Assembly: GCF_030519355.1 (NCBI RefSeq)
Contig: NZ_JAUMKC010000022.1
Span: 42,795 to 106,794 of the forward strand
Length of the DNA: 64,000 bases
Reading direction: 5' to 3'
Source: Mucilaginibacter sp. L3T2-6
GTDB taxonomy: Bacteria; Bacteroidota; Bacteroidia; Sphingobacteriales; Sphingobacteriaceae
Both the position numbers and the translations under genes were made by a program. The notes under the pieces are model-generated. The model had not been told where the DNA came from. It was given only the letters and a program-made list of their open reading frames with translations, and did not search any database. Positions 18,037 through 27,117 of the stretch are shown here, one piece after another. The number at the start of each line of letters is the position of its first letter. Within the stretch, counting starts at the first letter, position 1.

Positions 18037-19266
18037 TTAATTAGCTATTGCGATGTCATCAATCTCAAGCTTTTCACTGAGCCCATAAATCTTTGCTGCC
18101 TGCATTATGGCAAAAAAAAGAAATAACGTGGGGCCATCGGCCGTAACTAACCACGCATTATGGAACAATGCGTTTGCAGAAACCGCGAGGAAAGAAAATA
18201 ACAGCGCCAAAAAGAGGCTTCTTTGTTTAAAACGGGTGTGCTTTATGGTAAGCCAGAAAAGTTTAGAAATACGGGAATAAATTCCGAATAACAAACCAAT
18301 AGCTAAAAAAGGGCCTAAGTAGGTTATAAACATCAGGTAGGCATTGTGCGATGACAGCCCGAGCGGAAATGCCGGATTTCTGTAGCTAACTTCCTCCCAG
18401 GTTTTGCCATAAAAAATTAGCCCTAATGGATAATCAGCATATATCTTTAGGTTTTCGCTCGCCATTTCCGCCCGGTCAACCTCAACATCTTCCTTTGCGA
18501 TATTTTTTGATAAGATATTGTTTTTGTCGTCCGTGTTATCTTTTAAAACATAAAAATAAACAGCGAAACCAATCAATACTGATGCAGCTACCAAAAACAT
18601 GGCTTTATACCGGTAGTAAATAAACAGGAATAAAACTACTGTGCCTACAAAGGCAACAAACGCAGACCTGTTCATACCCAGGTATATAACCGCAAGGCAA
18701 ACGAATAACACTAACACCCGTATAAAAATGGCCCGTTTGTAAACACATACCAGCACGAAAATAAAAACCGAGAATGCTGCAACTTGATACCCGAATGTAA
18801 ATTGAGTAAAGGCCAGCCCTGAAGGGCTTTGCTTAATTTGATCGCCAAGTAACGTTGTGCGCAACGGGTCGATCATGTCCTGGTAACCATGATCCAGTGA
18901 CATAATCACCATTGAAATGAGCAGCACTGAATAAAAAACGATAACCGACAGGTTAAATCTTAAGGTGTTCAGCCCTACAAAGTAATTGAAGTAACATGCG
19001 CACGCTACAATTACAATAAACGTAACAAAAAAGGTTTTACCGTCGTTCATCCCGATAACATAATACAGGAACAGGCTTATACCTAATAAAACAACCTCCT
19101 TAAGGTAAGTGAATTTTACCAGGGGCGTTTGAACAAATGGCACTAAACAGGCGCCAAAGATTACCGGTGAAGGTATGGGGAAATAAACCGTCAAAAACAA
19201 ATTAAGCGTAAGCGTGTACAGATAAAAGGCTACTGCACTGAATACAATGATTTTTTTTATCAGCAT
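18037..19266 (-). CDS. Wzy-like O-antigen/EPS polymerase
   Basis: A 409-residue polytopic membrane protein, about ten to eleven hydrophobic segments, with one large periplasmic loop (roughly residues 245-300, DNTDDKNNILSKNIAKEDVE onward), the usual layout of Wzy/WaaL-type proteins. A conserved-looking SSHNAYLMFITYLG stretch matches the H-N-x-x-L motif of the O-antigen ligase/polymerase family. It would polymerise flipped repeat units in the periplasm, working with the flippase at 25667-27106 and the Wzc-like protein. Confidence 0.85.
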   Translation of the reverse strand: MLIKKIIVFSAVAFYLYTLTLNLFLTVYFPIPSPVIFGACLVPFVQTPLVKFTYLKEVVLLGISLFLYYVIGMNDGKTFFVTFIVIVACACYFNYFVGLNTLRFNLSVIVFYSVLLISMVIMSLDHGYQDMIDPLRTTLLGDQIKQSPSGLAFTQFTFGYQVAAFSVFIFVLVCVYKRAIFIRVLVLFVCLAVIYLGMNRSAFVAFVGTVVLFLFIYYRYKAMFLVAASVLIGFAVYFYVLKDNTDDKNNILSKNIAKEDVEVDRAEMASENLKIYADYPLGLIFYGKTWEEVSYRNPAFPLGLSSHNAYLMFITYLGPFLAIGLLFGIYSRISKLFWLTIKHTRFKQRSLFLALLFSFLAVSANALFHNAWLVTADGPTLFLFFAIMQAAKIYGLSEKLEIDDIAIAN

Positions 19267-19277
19267 TGGGCAGCTAG

Positions 19278-19877
19278 TTATTTTTTGTTGACGAGTTTTT
19301 TTAAAGTGCAGAACAATATTTTTACATCGGTAAGCATATCACGCTGATCGATATAATTCAAATTTCGCTCGATTTTTGAAGGCATTATCCTTTTTATGTA
19401 GAGCTTCTCAGGATCTTCGGAGCGGGCAAGCAATTCATTTTCGTTAAAAAATTGAATCGATGCCCAATCCGTAATACCGGGTCTCACACTTAATACCCTT
19501 AGTTGTTTAGGTGTATATAGTTTTACATATTTGCTCACCTCCGGCCGCGGTCCCACAAAGCTCATGTCGCCTATCAGCACGTTGAACAATTGAGGCAGCT
19601 CATCTAATTTATGCTTCCTCAGAAAATATCCGGTTTTTGTAATCCTTTTGTCTGCGTTTCCTATGGTTAGATAACCCAATCTGTCCGCCCCGACAAGCAT
19701 CGTCCTGAATTTAATCAGGTTAAACACTTTGCCGTTAAGCCCGATACGTTTTTGAAAATAAAATACCGGCATGCCGGTGTCGGCCATTATCAGCAATGCA
19801 ATAAGGATAAACAATGGGCTTAGTAAAAAAACACCGGTGAGAGCAAAGCATATATCGAAAATTCTTTTGGCAACCAT
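19278..19877 (-). CDS. PglC-type small initiating phosphoglycosyl transferase
   Basis: 199 residues, the size of the monotopic PglC class rather than the 450-residue WcaJ/WbaP class. It has one N-terminal re-entrant hydrophobic helix, then the family blocks FYFQKRIGLNGKVFNLIKFRTM, KHKLDELPQLFNVLIGDMSFVGPRPE (with the D-E catalytic dyad) and LSVRPGITDWASIQF. It moves a sugar-1-phosphate from a UDP-sugar to undecaprenyl phosphate, the first committed step of the repeat unit. Since PglC uses bacillosamine-type UDP-sugars, and a PglF-like dehydratase and aminotransferases are in the locus, such a first sugar is likely but unproven. Confidence 0.92.
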   Translation of the reverse strand: MVAKRIFDICFALTGVFLLSPLFILIALLIMADTGMPVFYFQKRIGLNGKVFNLIKFRTMLVGADRLGYLTIGNADKRITKTGYFLRKHKLDELPQLFNVLIGDMSFVGPRPEVSKYVKLYTPKQLRVLSVRPGITDWASIQFFNENELLARSEDPEKLYIKRIMPSKIERNLNYIDQRDMLTDVKILFCTLKKLVNKK

Positions 19878-19888
19878 ATAACCAGTTT

Positions 19889-21166
19889 TTAAATAGCGTA
19901 GCCAATTTGTTGAACGGTATCAGTATCCTGTTGAATTGCCTGACCGTTTAGGTAGATAAATTGCTTTTGTACTGCAATTATTACTGTTCTGATAATAAAA
20001 TTTATCTCAGCATCACTCAATTGCGGGTATATAGGCAGCGATATTTCTCTCGCGTACTGGTGATAGGCAACCGGGTAATTGGCTATCTGGTAACCCAATC
20101 CCTTAAAATAGGTGAGCATGGGCAAGGGTATAAAATGCACGTTTACAGCCACGCCCATTTTAGCTATGTCGTCAATTATCATGTCGCGTTGCCCTTCGGT
20201 GATGTCTTTAATGCGAAGAGGAAATAAATGATAGCTGGACTCCCGGTCTTTGTCAAACAAGGGCGGGGCGATAAACCAGGGAAGGCTTTTAAAGGCCTTA
20301 ATATATCTCAGGGCTATAAGCTTGCGCCTTGGGAGAAGATCGTCATCATACTTGCGTATCTGCGCAAGGCCCACAGCCGCGCAAATATCAGGCATATTTA
20401 TTTTGAGCCCCTGGAAAAGAATGTCGTATTTCCAGCCTCCGCCTTTTGATTTTGAGAGTGCATCCTTGTTTTGCCCGTTTAATGTATACATCCTCAGAAA
20501 TTGGTACTCGGCCGCGGTATCAAAGTTGTCGGGCAGGTTTAAACAAATGCAGCCGCCTTCGGCGGTGGTGATATTTTTTACGGCGTGGAATGAGAATATA
20601 GCCACATCGCTTTTTTTAGAAGCCGGTTCATTGTCAATTTTTGCTCCCAAAGAGTGGGCAGCATCCGCAATTAATAATATCCTGTTGAGCAACTTTTGTT
20701 TTGACGTTGCCGGGACAAACATTCTGCGAACTTCCGGACTTGTAATAATTGCATTTAACTCATCGTAATTGCATGGCCAACCTGCAATATCTACGGCTAT
20801 TATTGCTTTTGTTTTTGAAGTTATGGCTTTGCGGACTTGTTGATGGTCGATACAAAAATCATCGGAGATATCTACAATCACGGGGGTAGCACCGCAGTGC
20901 AACACACTCAACGCCGTTGCACAGTAAGTGTATGCCGGGATAATTACTTCGTCGCCTGGCTTAATGCCGAACCACTTTAGCATCAATATGGCGCCTGATG
21001 TCCACGAATTAACGCATATAGCTTTTTGGCACGATGTGGCTTTAACCATTTCCTGCTCCAGGGCGACAACTTTCGGCCCGGTGGTGATCCATTTTGAATC
21101 AAGGGTATGCATCACCTCGTCGATAACCGACTGATCGATGTATGGTGGCGAAAAAGGAATATTCAT
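19889..21166 (-). CDS. DegT/DnrJ/EryC1 sugar aminotransferase
   Basis: 425 residues of fold-type I PLP enzyme. The family blocks are SKWITTGPKVVALE, GDEVIIPAYTYCATALSVL, ADAAHSLGA (D168) and FSFHAVKNITTAEGG with the Schiff-base lysine K197. Such enzymes aminate 4-keto (or 3-keto) nucleotide sugars with glutamate as donor. It lies 11 nt before the PglC-like gene, so the aminated product may be the substrate of that enzyme. An insertion of ~20 residues (about 141-165) relative to its paralogue at 24498-25670 suggests a different substrate. Confidence 0.92.
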   Translation of the reverse strand: MNIPFSPPYIDQSVIDEVMHTLDSKWITTGPKVVALEQEMVKATSCQKAICVNSWTSGAILMLKWFGIKPGDEVIIPAYTYCATALSVLHCGATPVIVDISDDFCIDHQQVRKAITSKTKAIIAVDIAGWPCNYDELNAIITSPEVRRMFVPATSKQKLLNRILLIADAAHSLGAKIDNEPASKKSDVAIFSFHAVKNITTAEGGCICLNLPDNFDTAAEYQFLRMYTLNGQNKDALSKSKGGGWKYDILFQGLKINMPDICAAVGLAQIRKYDDDLLPRRKLIALRYIKAFKSLPWFIAPPLFDKDRESSYHLFPLRIKDITEGQRDMIIDDIAKMGVAVNVHFIPLPMLTYFKGLGYQIANYPVAYHQYAREISLPIYPQLSDAEINFIIRTVIIAVQKQFIYLNGQAIQQDTDTVQQIGYAI

Positions 21167-21200
21167 AATATTTTGAATTAAGGATGTAAAAAATAAGCTC

Positions 21201-21965
21201 TCACTTTCCGATTAAATGCTTTAGGGTTGCTAAATGCCTTTTTGCTTGTTTATGCAAAAGCCGCTTATAAATATTGATGTAGTCTTTAAAGTAGTCCAGG
21301 CCGGAGTAAATGCTATAGGTCAGGTCAGGCAGCGATACAAAATTTCCGTGGTGTTTTTCTATAAATTTTTCCAGCCTGCAAAATGCCTCCTTTGTGCAGG
21401 TCTCCGGGTGATAGTTGAATGTCCAGGTGCCGCGGGTTTTTAATGTAACTTCGGGCAGTTGGGCGGGAATCCATTTAAACCCCCATTTTATGTAAGGGGA
21501 CGGCAAAAATCCGTCGCTTATAATTTTTATCTCCGTGCAGCGGGACAGTGCCAGCAGCGTATTACGATCGAAAGAGTGGGCTGGGGCTACAAATACAGGA
21601 GTATGTACATTTTGCTTCTTAAATATTGCCGATGCTGCCTTGATTTTCTCTTCCTGTATATTTAAAGGTAAACCGGCAAATTCTGACCGCGGGTTCCGTT
21701 TTAACAGACCGGAATTGCCGGTTTGATACAAGTGTTGAAACCCATGCATCCCGATTATATAGTTTTTTTCCTGCAGTTTTCTCACGATCGTCCAGTAACC
21801 GGGGTTATTATCGCCGCAGGCTTTTAATTTAGGGTCCCGGTTATCTGGGATAACTGCTATTATTGGTTTGATGCTATAGCGGTCAAACAGTTCGAAAAAT
21901 CTTTCCCATTTTGGTAAATTGTTTGTTGGGCATAGGTCATCCAGGCGTATCAGAAATTGCACCAT
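21201..21965 (-). CDS. DUF2334 polysaccharide deacetylase-like protein
   Basis: 254 residues, a NodB-like barrel of the DUF2334 type. The metal-site landmarks are visible: FLIRLDDLCP with the Asp pair near the N-terminus, IIGMHGFQHLY with an H-G-x-x-H arrangement, and VFVAPAHSFDRNTL. No signal peptide is apparent, so it may act in the cytoplasm on a lipid-linked or nucleotide sugar. An N-deacetylase role in EPS maturation is likely; the precise substrate is unknown. Confidence 0.8.
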   Translation of the reverse strand: MVQFLIRLDDLCPTNNLPKWERFFELFDRYSIKPIIAVIPDNRDPKLKACGDNNPGYWTIVRKLQEKNYIIGMHGFQHLYQTGNSGLLKRNPRSEFAGLPLNIQEEKIKAASAIFKKQNVHTPVFVAPAHSFDRNTLLALSRCTEIKIISDGFLPSPYIKWGFKWIPAQLPEVTLKTRGTWTFNYHPETCTKEAFCRLEKFIEKHHGNFVSLPDLTYSIYSGLDYFKDYINIYKRLLHKQAKRHLATLKHLIGK

Positions 21966-22032
21966 AGTGTTATCCTGCTAAGATTTGCAGATCTGCTGCG
22001 TGTAATTTATTTGTTATCTGCCGGGAGGTGGT

Positions 22033-23151
22033 TTAGCAGCCTAAGATCAGGCCGCTCCATTGTTTTAGAACTTTTTCGGCACTATTCGTATCGTTTATCT
22101 TTTTGGCATTATCTCTTAAAGTATCCGCAAGCGCTTTATCTTCAATTAGGTGTTTTATGCCACCAGCTAATGCCTCTATGTCGCCATTGCTAACTAATAA
22201 TCCGTTCTGTCCATCAACTATAATCTCAGCCGGACCGAATTCACAATCCATTGCAATACAAGGGCAACCAAAACTCATTGCTTCTACAAGCGCATTGGGG
22301 TAGCCTTCATTTCTCGACGGCAACACAAATACTGCTGCCTGGCTATAAAAATCCTGCAGGTTGCTCTTTGCACCGGCAAATATTACCCGGTCGCGCAAGC
22401 CAAGGTTATAAACCTGGCAAACCAGCCCGGCCCTTTCAGGACCATCGCCTACAATCAACAAATCCGTGTCATACAGGTTCGCTACGCTGAATGCTGCTAT
22501 CAGCTGGTCGAACCCTTTAACATGAGCCAGCCGGCCAACGCCAAGTATAAATTTTCTTTTATGGACTTTTACATCCGTTACCGGATCAAATTCCGTAACG
22601 GCGTTGGTTATCTTTTTAATGTTTTTAAGGTTCTTAAATGCCTTGTTCTGGCGCAGGCAATCTTCAACAGCTTGCGTGCCAACCACTACAGCTTTCGCTT
22701 TTCTGTATATTGAGCCAGTTAAGCTATTTACGATGAAGTTAAACTGGTTAATTGTTCTTTTTGGCGATGTCCTCTCTGATACAATGTAAGCCGTGCGTGT
22801 AATATTGCAGGTTATACCCGCCCAGATATTAGCAGAGGTTATGAATGATAAAACACATGCAGGGCGATGTTTTATCAGTAAAAACAGCAACTTATAAAAA
22901 GTAAGCAGCATATAATAAAACCTGTGAGGCAATGTGCTTCTTTTACGCTTTAATAAATTTATTACCATTATCTCATTATCGACGGGATAGGCCGGCACTC
23001 CATGGTTGAGTGCTATTAATATTACTTTAACCTGCTGTTTGTTAAAATAATTAGCCAGGTTGATCAGCACTCTTTCGGCCCCCCCGCCCAACAGCGATGG
23101 TACAATAAAAATTAAAGGTCTTTTTTTACCCAATCCGGATTTTAATTTCAT
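22033..23151 (-). CDS. Family 4 glycosyltransferase
   Basis: 372 residues. The N-terminal IFIVPSLLGGGAERVLINL loop and the donor-domain blocks FILGVGRLAHVKGFDQLIAAF, LLIVGDGPERAGL and VFVLPSRNEGYPNALVEAMSFGCP mark a standard GT4 retaining enzyme. 17 nt separate it from the upstream GT2 gene, so they are co-transcribed. Confidence 0.93.
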   Translation of the reverse strand: MKLKSGLGKKRPLIFIVPSLLGGGAERVLINLANYFNKQQVKVILIALNHGVPAYPVDNEIMVINLLKRKRSTLPHRFYYMLLTFYKLLFLLIKHRPACVLSFITSANIWAGITCNITRTAYIVSERTSPKRTINQFNFIVNSLTGSIYRKAKAVVVGTQAVEDCLRQNKAFKNLKNIKKITNAVTEFDPVTDVKVHKRKFILGVGRLAHVKGFDQLIAAFSVANLYDTDLLIVGDGPERAGLVCQVYNLGLRDRVIFAGAKSNLQDFYSQAAVFVLPSRNEGYPNALVEAMSFGCPCIAMDCEFGPAEIIVDGQNGLLVSNGDIEALAGGIKHLIEDKALADTLRDNAKKINDTNSAEKVLKQWSGLILGC

Positions 23152-23168
23152 TTTTTTCGTAGTCCGGT

Positions 23169-24026
23169 TTACAATAAATACTTAACCGTATTATAAGCCT
23201 TGCGGACCTGACGGCGCCGTAATTCAAACAACAGGTACTTTTTTAAATAGAGCAGCAAAAGCCGTTTTTTCTGAAATTTTGGATACGAAAAATTTTTAAT
23301 AATCAGGTTAAAATCGCTTATCATTCTTTCCATTCGCACTTTTGCGTCAATCATGCTCCAAACGCCTCCCAAATGATTGCGGTAACAGCTCATAACTTCG
23401 GGCATCACATAAATTTTTTGTCCGGTGGACTGAGTAGCAAATAGTTTAAAAATTTTATCGCCGGCATAGCAGTTATAAAACCAGGCCCTGGCGAATAATT
23501 GATGTATTTCAGGCACATTGCGGTATAGTACAGTCGCAGTCTTGGTTTCTTCCTGCTTACCCGACAACAGGTCTAAATAAGAATGTTCTAACGGGATAGG
23601 GTTAGGATGAACATACAATGTTTTATCATCTTCATTTATAACCCTGGTATAGTGACAGCAGATTACATAGTCAGGGTTTGTTTCCAGAAAATCTACCTGC
23701 TTCTGCAGTTTGTACGGGTCTGTCCAAAAATCATCGCCCTCACACAACGCTATGTATTTGCCTTTGCATAAAGCCGTGCAACTGATCAGGTTGGCTATAG
23801 TACCCCCATTTTTTTCAGACGAGACAACCTTTATTTTACCGGGATATTTTTGCTCGTATTCTTTAATAATATCCGGGGTTCGGTCAGTTGAGCAGTCGTT
23901 ACCGATCACTATATCGAATTCAAAGTTAGTCTTCTGCATCAAAAAGCTGTCGATAGCCTGGGCTAGAAATTTTTCATGGTTATAAGTTATACAGCAAACG
24001 CTTACCAGTAATTCAGGGGTAGTCAT
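23169..24026 (-). CDS. Family 2 glycosyltransferase
   Basis: 285 residues, a close paralogue of 2685-3584 over its whole length (VSVCCITYNHEKFLAQAI, VIGNDCSTDRT, DxD in CEGDDFW, and a shared C-terminal KKRLLLLYLKKYLLFELR segment). It follows the truncated relative at 24134-24496 by 107 nt, indicating a local tandem duplication. It would add one sugar during repeat-unit assembly. Confidence 0.9.
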   Translation of the reverse strand: MTTPELLVSVCCITYNHEKFLAQAIDSFLMQKTNFEFDIVIGNDCSTDRTPDIIKEYEQKYPGKIKVVSSEKNGGTIANLISCTALCKGKYIALCEGDDFWTDPYKLQKQVDFLETNPDYVICCHYTRVINEDDKTLYVHPNPIPLEHSYLDLLSGKQEETKTATVLYRNVPEIHQLFARAWFYNCYAGDKIFKLFATQSTGQKIYVMPEVMSCYRNHLGGVWSMIDAKVRMERMISDFNLIIKNFSYPKFQKKRLLLLYLKKYLLFELRRRQVRKAYNTVKYLL

Positions 24027-24133
24027 AGTAATATTTTAGATTGTATAAGGGGAGAGGGTATACCCGTCTTTAATTTTTTAAATTCATTAGCAACATGTAA
24101 CAGTTAAGCAGGCGGTAGTCAATATTTAAGTTA

Positions 24134-24496
24134 CTATTGATATTCAGGGTTCGCTTCTAGAAAATTCACTTGTTTTTGTAGCTTATCTGGTTCTAACCAA
24201 ACATCCTCGCCGCTACAGAACGCTATATACTTGCCCCTGCACAGTTTGGTACAATTTATAAGGTTCGGCAGGGTGCCTTCCTTTCTTTCTGACGAAATCA
24301 CTTTAATTTTACCAGGATGCTTTTGCTGATACTGTTGAAGAATCTGCGAAGTTCCATCGGTAGAGGAGTCGTTAGCAATTACGATATCGAAGTCGAAATC
24401 TGTTTTCTGCATCATAAAGCCGTCAATAGCTTTCGCTAACAAACGCTCGCTGTTGTTGGCGATATAGCATATACTTACAAGTAGTCCCTGGCTCAT
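24134..24496 (-). pseudogene. Truncated GT2 copy (N-terminal 120 residues)
   Basis: 120 residues aligning with the start of the GT2 at 23169-24026 (SICYIANNSERLLAKAIDGF, VIANDSSTDGT, LQKQVNFLEANPEYQ), then two stops in a row (TAG TAA). After the break I see no further homology. The DxD block reads CSGEDVW, so the second acidic pair is changed. It lacks the acceptor half and is very unlikely to be a working transferase. The frame itself is undamaged, so a short product could still be made. It starts 1 nt before the stop of the DegT gene region ends. Confidence 0.75.
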
Positions 24497-24497
24497 A

Positions 24498-25670
24498 TCA
24501 ATTTACATTAATGCGGTGGTTGTTTATTTTTAATGCAATCTGGGGTAGTTCTATATTGCTAAAATGAGCGGGCTCTTCTTTGCGGTTGCCATCGAAATTC
24601 TGAATTCTCATTAACATCCTGGCGATCAGGTCCAGATCAGAAGTTGCTAAACTATGGTACAATGGCAGACAAAGAATCCGGCTGGCAATTGATTCACAAA
24701 CCGGCATTGCACAATTTTTTACGTAGGGCAAAGCTGAAAGTGAAGGATAAAAATACCGCCGGCAATAAATTTGAGCCAGTTCAAGCTTTTCCTTGCTTTC
24801 CAGCATTAGTTTTTCGCTTTTAAATACCACAGGGAAATAAGCATAATTGTAATCATCGGGGTATTCAATCTTTTGAAACCGCACCTCCAGCTTGCTCAAA
24901 CGATATAGGTAATGCATGTACAATTTTTTCCTTTTTTGAAGCAGACTATCAATATGGGGCAGATTACACAGGCCCATAGCTGCGTGCAGCTCGCAATTTT
25001 TTGCGTTGATGCCCTGCTCAGAAAATGTGTCCACGCCGGAGTAGCCAAAATTCCGCATGATAGCCATCTTTTTCAGCAATTCCGGTTGTTTGGTAAAAAC
25101 CCCTCCTCCTTCTATCGTATGAAACAACTTGGTGGCATGAAAACTGGTGACGCTTATATCGCCGTATTCAAAAATCGATTTGTTTTTGTAGCGAACGCCA
25201 AAACAGTGTGCGGCATCATAAATTACCTTAAGATTGTGCTTGTCGGCTATTGCCTGTATCGCTTCAATATCGCAGGGGTTACCAAAAACATGTGTGGCGA
25301 GTATTGCCGTGGTTTTAGGGGTAATTGCCGCTTCAATCTTGGCCGGATCAATATTAAATGTTTCGGCATCGATATCTACAAACACAGGCAAGCAGCCCTG
25401 CCAAACAATACTGCTGGTTGTTGCAACAAACGAAAACGGGGTGGTTATTACTTCTCCGCTCAACTCTAGTGCTTTTATGGCTAATTGCAGTGCAATAGTG
25501 CCGTTGGTAACATACAATAAGTGGTCGAGGCCCAGATACTCCTTAAGCTTCAGCTCAAGCGCATTTACCAGCGGGCCGTTGTTAGTTAGCCATTGCCGCT
25601 CCCAAATAGTTTTTACATAGCCTTTAAATTCTTTTTCGGCCGGCAAAAAAGGTTTTGTTACAGGTATCAT
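24498..25670 (-). CDS. DegT/DnrJ/EryC1 sugar aminotransferase
   Basis: 390 residues. Blocks: MIPVTKPFLPAEKEF, RQWLTNNGPLVNALE, TTPFSFVATTSSIVW, IYDAAHCFGV (D152) and TSFHATKLFHTIEGGG with the Schiff-base lysine K181. This subgroup resembles QdtB/FdtB/VioA-type 3- or 4-aminotransferases of dTDP/UDP-keto sugars. It overlaps the flippase start by 4 nt (ATGA). It could use the keto sugar from the CapD-like dehydratase, though that gene is nearly 20 kb further down the same locus. Confidence 0.92.
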   Translation of the reverse strand: MIPVTKPFLPAEKEFKGYVKTIWERQWLTNNGPLVNALELKLKEYLGLDHLLYVTNGTIALQLAIKALELSGEVITTPFSFVATTSSIVWQGCLPVFVDIDAETFNIDPAKIEAAITPKTTAILATHVFGNPCDIEAIQAIADKHNLKVIYDAAHCFGVRYKNKSIFEYGDISVTSFHATKLFHTIEGGGVFTKQPELLKKMAIMRNFGYSGVDTFSEQGINAKNCELHAAMGLCNLPHIDSLLQKRKKLYMHYLYRLSKLEVRFQKIEYPDDYNYAYFPVVFKSEKLMLESKEKLELAQIYCRRYFYPSLSALPYVKNCAMPVCESIASRILCLPLYHSLATSDLDLIARMLMRIQNFDGNRKEEPAHFSNIELPQIALKINNHRINVN

Positions 25671-27106
25671 CGTTTCAGGATTAGATATTTGAAATCATTT
25701 ATAGCAGGCAATTTGGTCAGCCGGCTTAGCGCATAGTAAAGTATTGGGTAGATGGCGCCGATTATCGTGATACGGACCACATTTGATATTGAACGGACAG
25801 TAAGACCAGAATCAATAAAGTAGCAGATCGCACCCGCAATTGCCGCCATTATTATTATTGGTAATATATCTTCGATTTGTTCTTTTACAGGATATTGGAT
25901 AAGCCGGCCACTGTAAAGCGAATTGATATAATAGGCCACCAGGTTAAAAAACAGCTGAAAGTACAGCAGCCCATAAATCCCATATGAAATAAAAATCATT
26001 ATCCCGGCTATGCTAAGTACCTTTTTAATGATCTCCAGCCTGAGGAACAGGCCGCTTTTACCCATTACCTTTAAAACATTCAGGTTGTAGGCATGCAGCG
26101 GGTACATAATGCCGCTGATGCACAATATTTTAAAGTAAGGCACAGCCGGCAGCCACTTGTCGGTGAGCAAAAGGCTAAACAGCGGTTCCGCTATCAAAAA
26201 CAGCAGGATTAAAATGGGAGCATTCCAAAAAAGCACCTGCTGCATTAGCTTTTTATAAACGTTTTTAAGTTTTACCGGGTCGGCAGCTATTTCGGCGAAC
26301 ATAGGATAAGCTACCTTATTAACAGCCGCAGAGATATTCCCTATAGGTAATTGGCTAATAGTATCGGCCCGGGAATAATAGCCCAGTTGCGCTGCCGAAA
26401 AATATTTACCTATAATAATCAGGTACAAATTTTGATAAACGGTATCCAACAGGCCCGATAGTGTCATTTTGTAACCAAAATGAATATGCTTGCTGAAACA
26501 CTTACGGTCGAACAAAAGCCCAGGACGCCAGGGGGAATAATACCAGTGCATGACGGTTGACAAGAGTGAAGTACACAATCCCATCCATACCAGGCTCCAA
26601 ACTCCGTAACCCATTTTGGCAAGCAAAATGCCTAATAGCCCTCCGCCAATAGCAGCCGGGATCTGGATATTTGTTTGTTTTCTGAATTTCAGACTTTTAA
26701 TCAATAAGGTGCTTTGTACACCGTAAAATGCGTTGATGATAAGCGTGAGGCCATAAACTCTTACTATTTCTTTTAGCAGTAGCTGATTATAAAATCCCGC
26801 GATTAATGGCGCGGCGAAAAAAAGAATCAAATACAGCGCGATACTTCCGGCGAGGTTAAAATAAAATATAGTTGAGAAGTCACGCTCATCCGCATCAACA
26901 GTACGTATCAGCGAAACGGTCAACCCCCCGTCTAACAAAGTAGTGCCCACTGCGATAAAAAGCGACAGCATGGCGAGTAAGCCAAACTCCGCCGGCTGAA
27001 GCAGCCGGGCCAAAAAAATTGAGATACAAAAACCTATTATCTTCGAGCTGAATTGCTGCCATAAAGACCATAACAGGCCTGAAACCGCTCTTTCTTTTAA
27101 ACTCAT
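25667..27106 (-). CDS. Wzx-type polysaccharide flippase
   Basis: 479 residues, about 12-14 hydrophobic helices, MOP/MATE superfamily, Polysacc_synt_3 type. The N-terminus is typical (SGLLWSLWQQFSSKIIGFCISIFLARLL followed by PAEFGLLAMLSLFI; given here as two parts of a longer run). It would translocate undecaprenyl-linked repeat units to the periplasm for the Wzy-like polymerase. Overlaps with the aminotransferase gene and is 11 nt after the dehydrogenase gene, so it belongs to the same operon. Confidence 0.92.
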   Translation of the reverse strand: MSLKERAVSGLLWSLWQQFSSKIIGFCISIFLARLLQPAEFGLLAMLSLFIAVGTTLLDGGLTVSLIRTVDADERDFSTIFYFNLAGSIALYLILFFAAPLIAGFYNQLLLKEIVRVYGLTLIINAFYGVQSTLLIKSLKFRKQTNIQIPAAIGGGLLGILLAKMGYGVWSLVWMGLCTSLLSTVMHWYYSPWRPGLLFDRKCFSKHIHFGYKMTLSGLLDTVYQNLYLIIIGKYFSAAQLGYYSRADTISQLPIGNISAAVNKVAYPMFAEIAADPVKLKNVYKKLMQQVLFWNAPILILLFLIAEPLFSLLLTDKWLPAVPYFKILCISGIMYPLHAYNLNVLKVMGKSGLFLRLEIIKKVLSIAGIMIFISYGIYGLLYFQLFFNLVAYYINSLYSGRLIQYPVKEQIEDILPIIIMAAIAGAICYFIDSGLTVRSISNVVRITIIGAIYPILYYALSRLTKLPAINDFKYLILKR

Positions 27107-27117
27107 ACAGCAAAAGC

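Noticed and set aside
24912..25469. Long plus-strand frame (185 codons) opposite an aminotransferase
   Set aside because: Antisense shadow of a DegT gene with all catalytic residues present on the minus strand.
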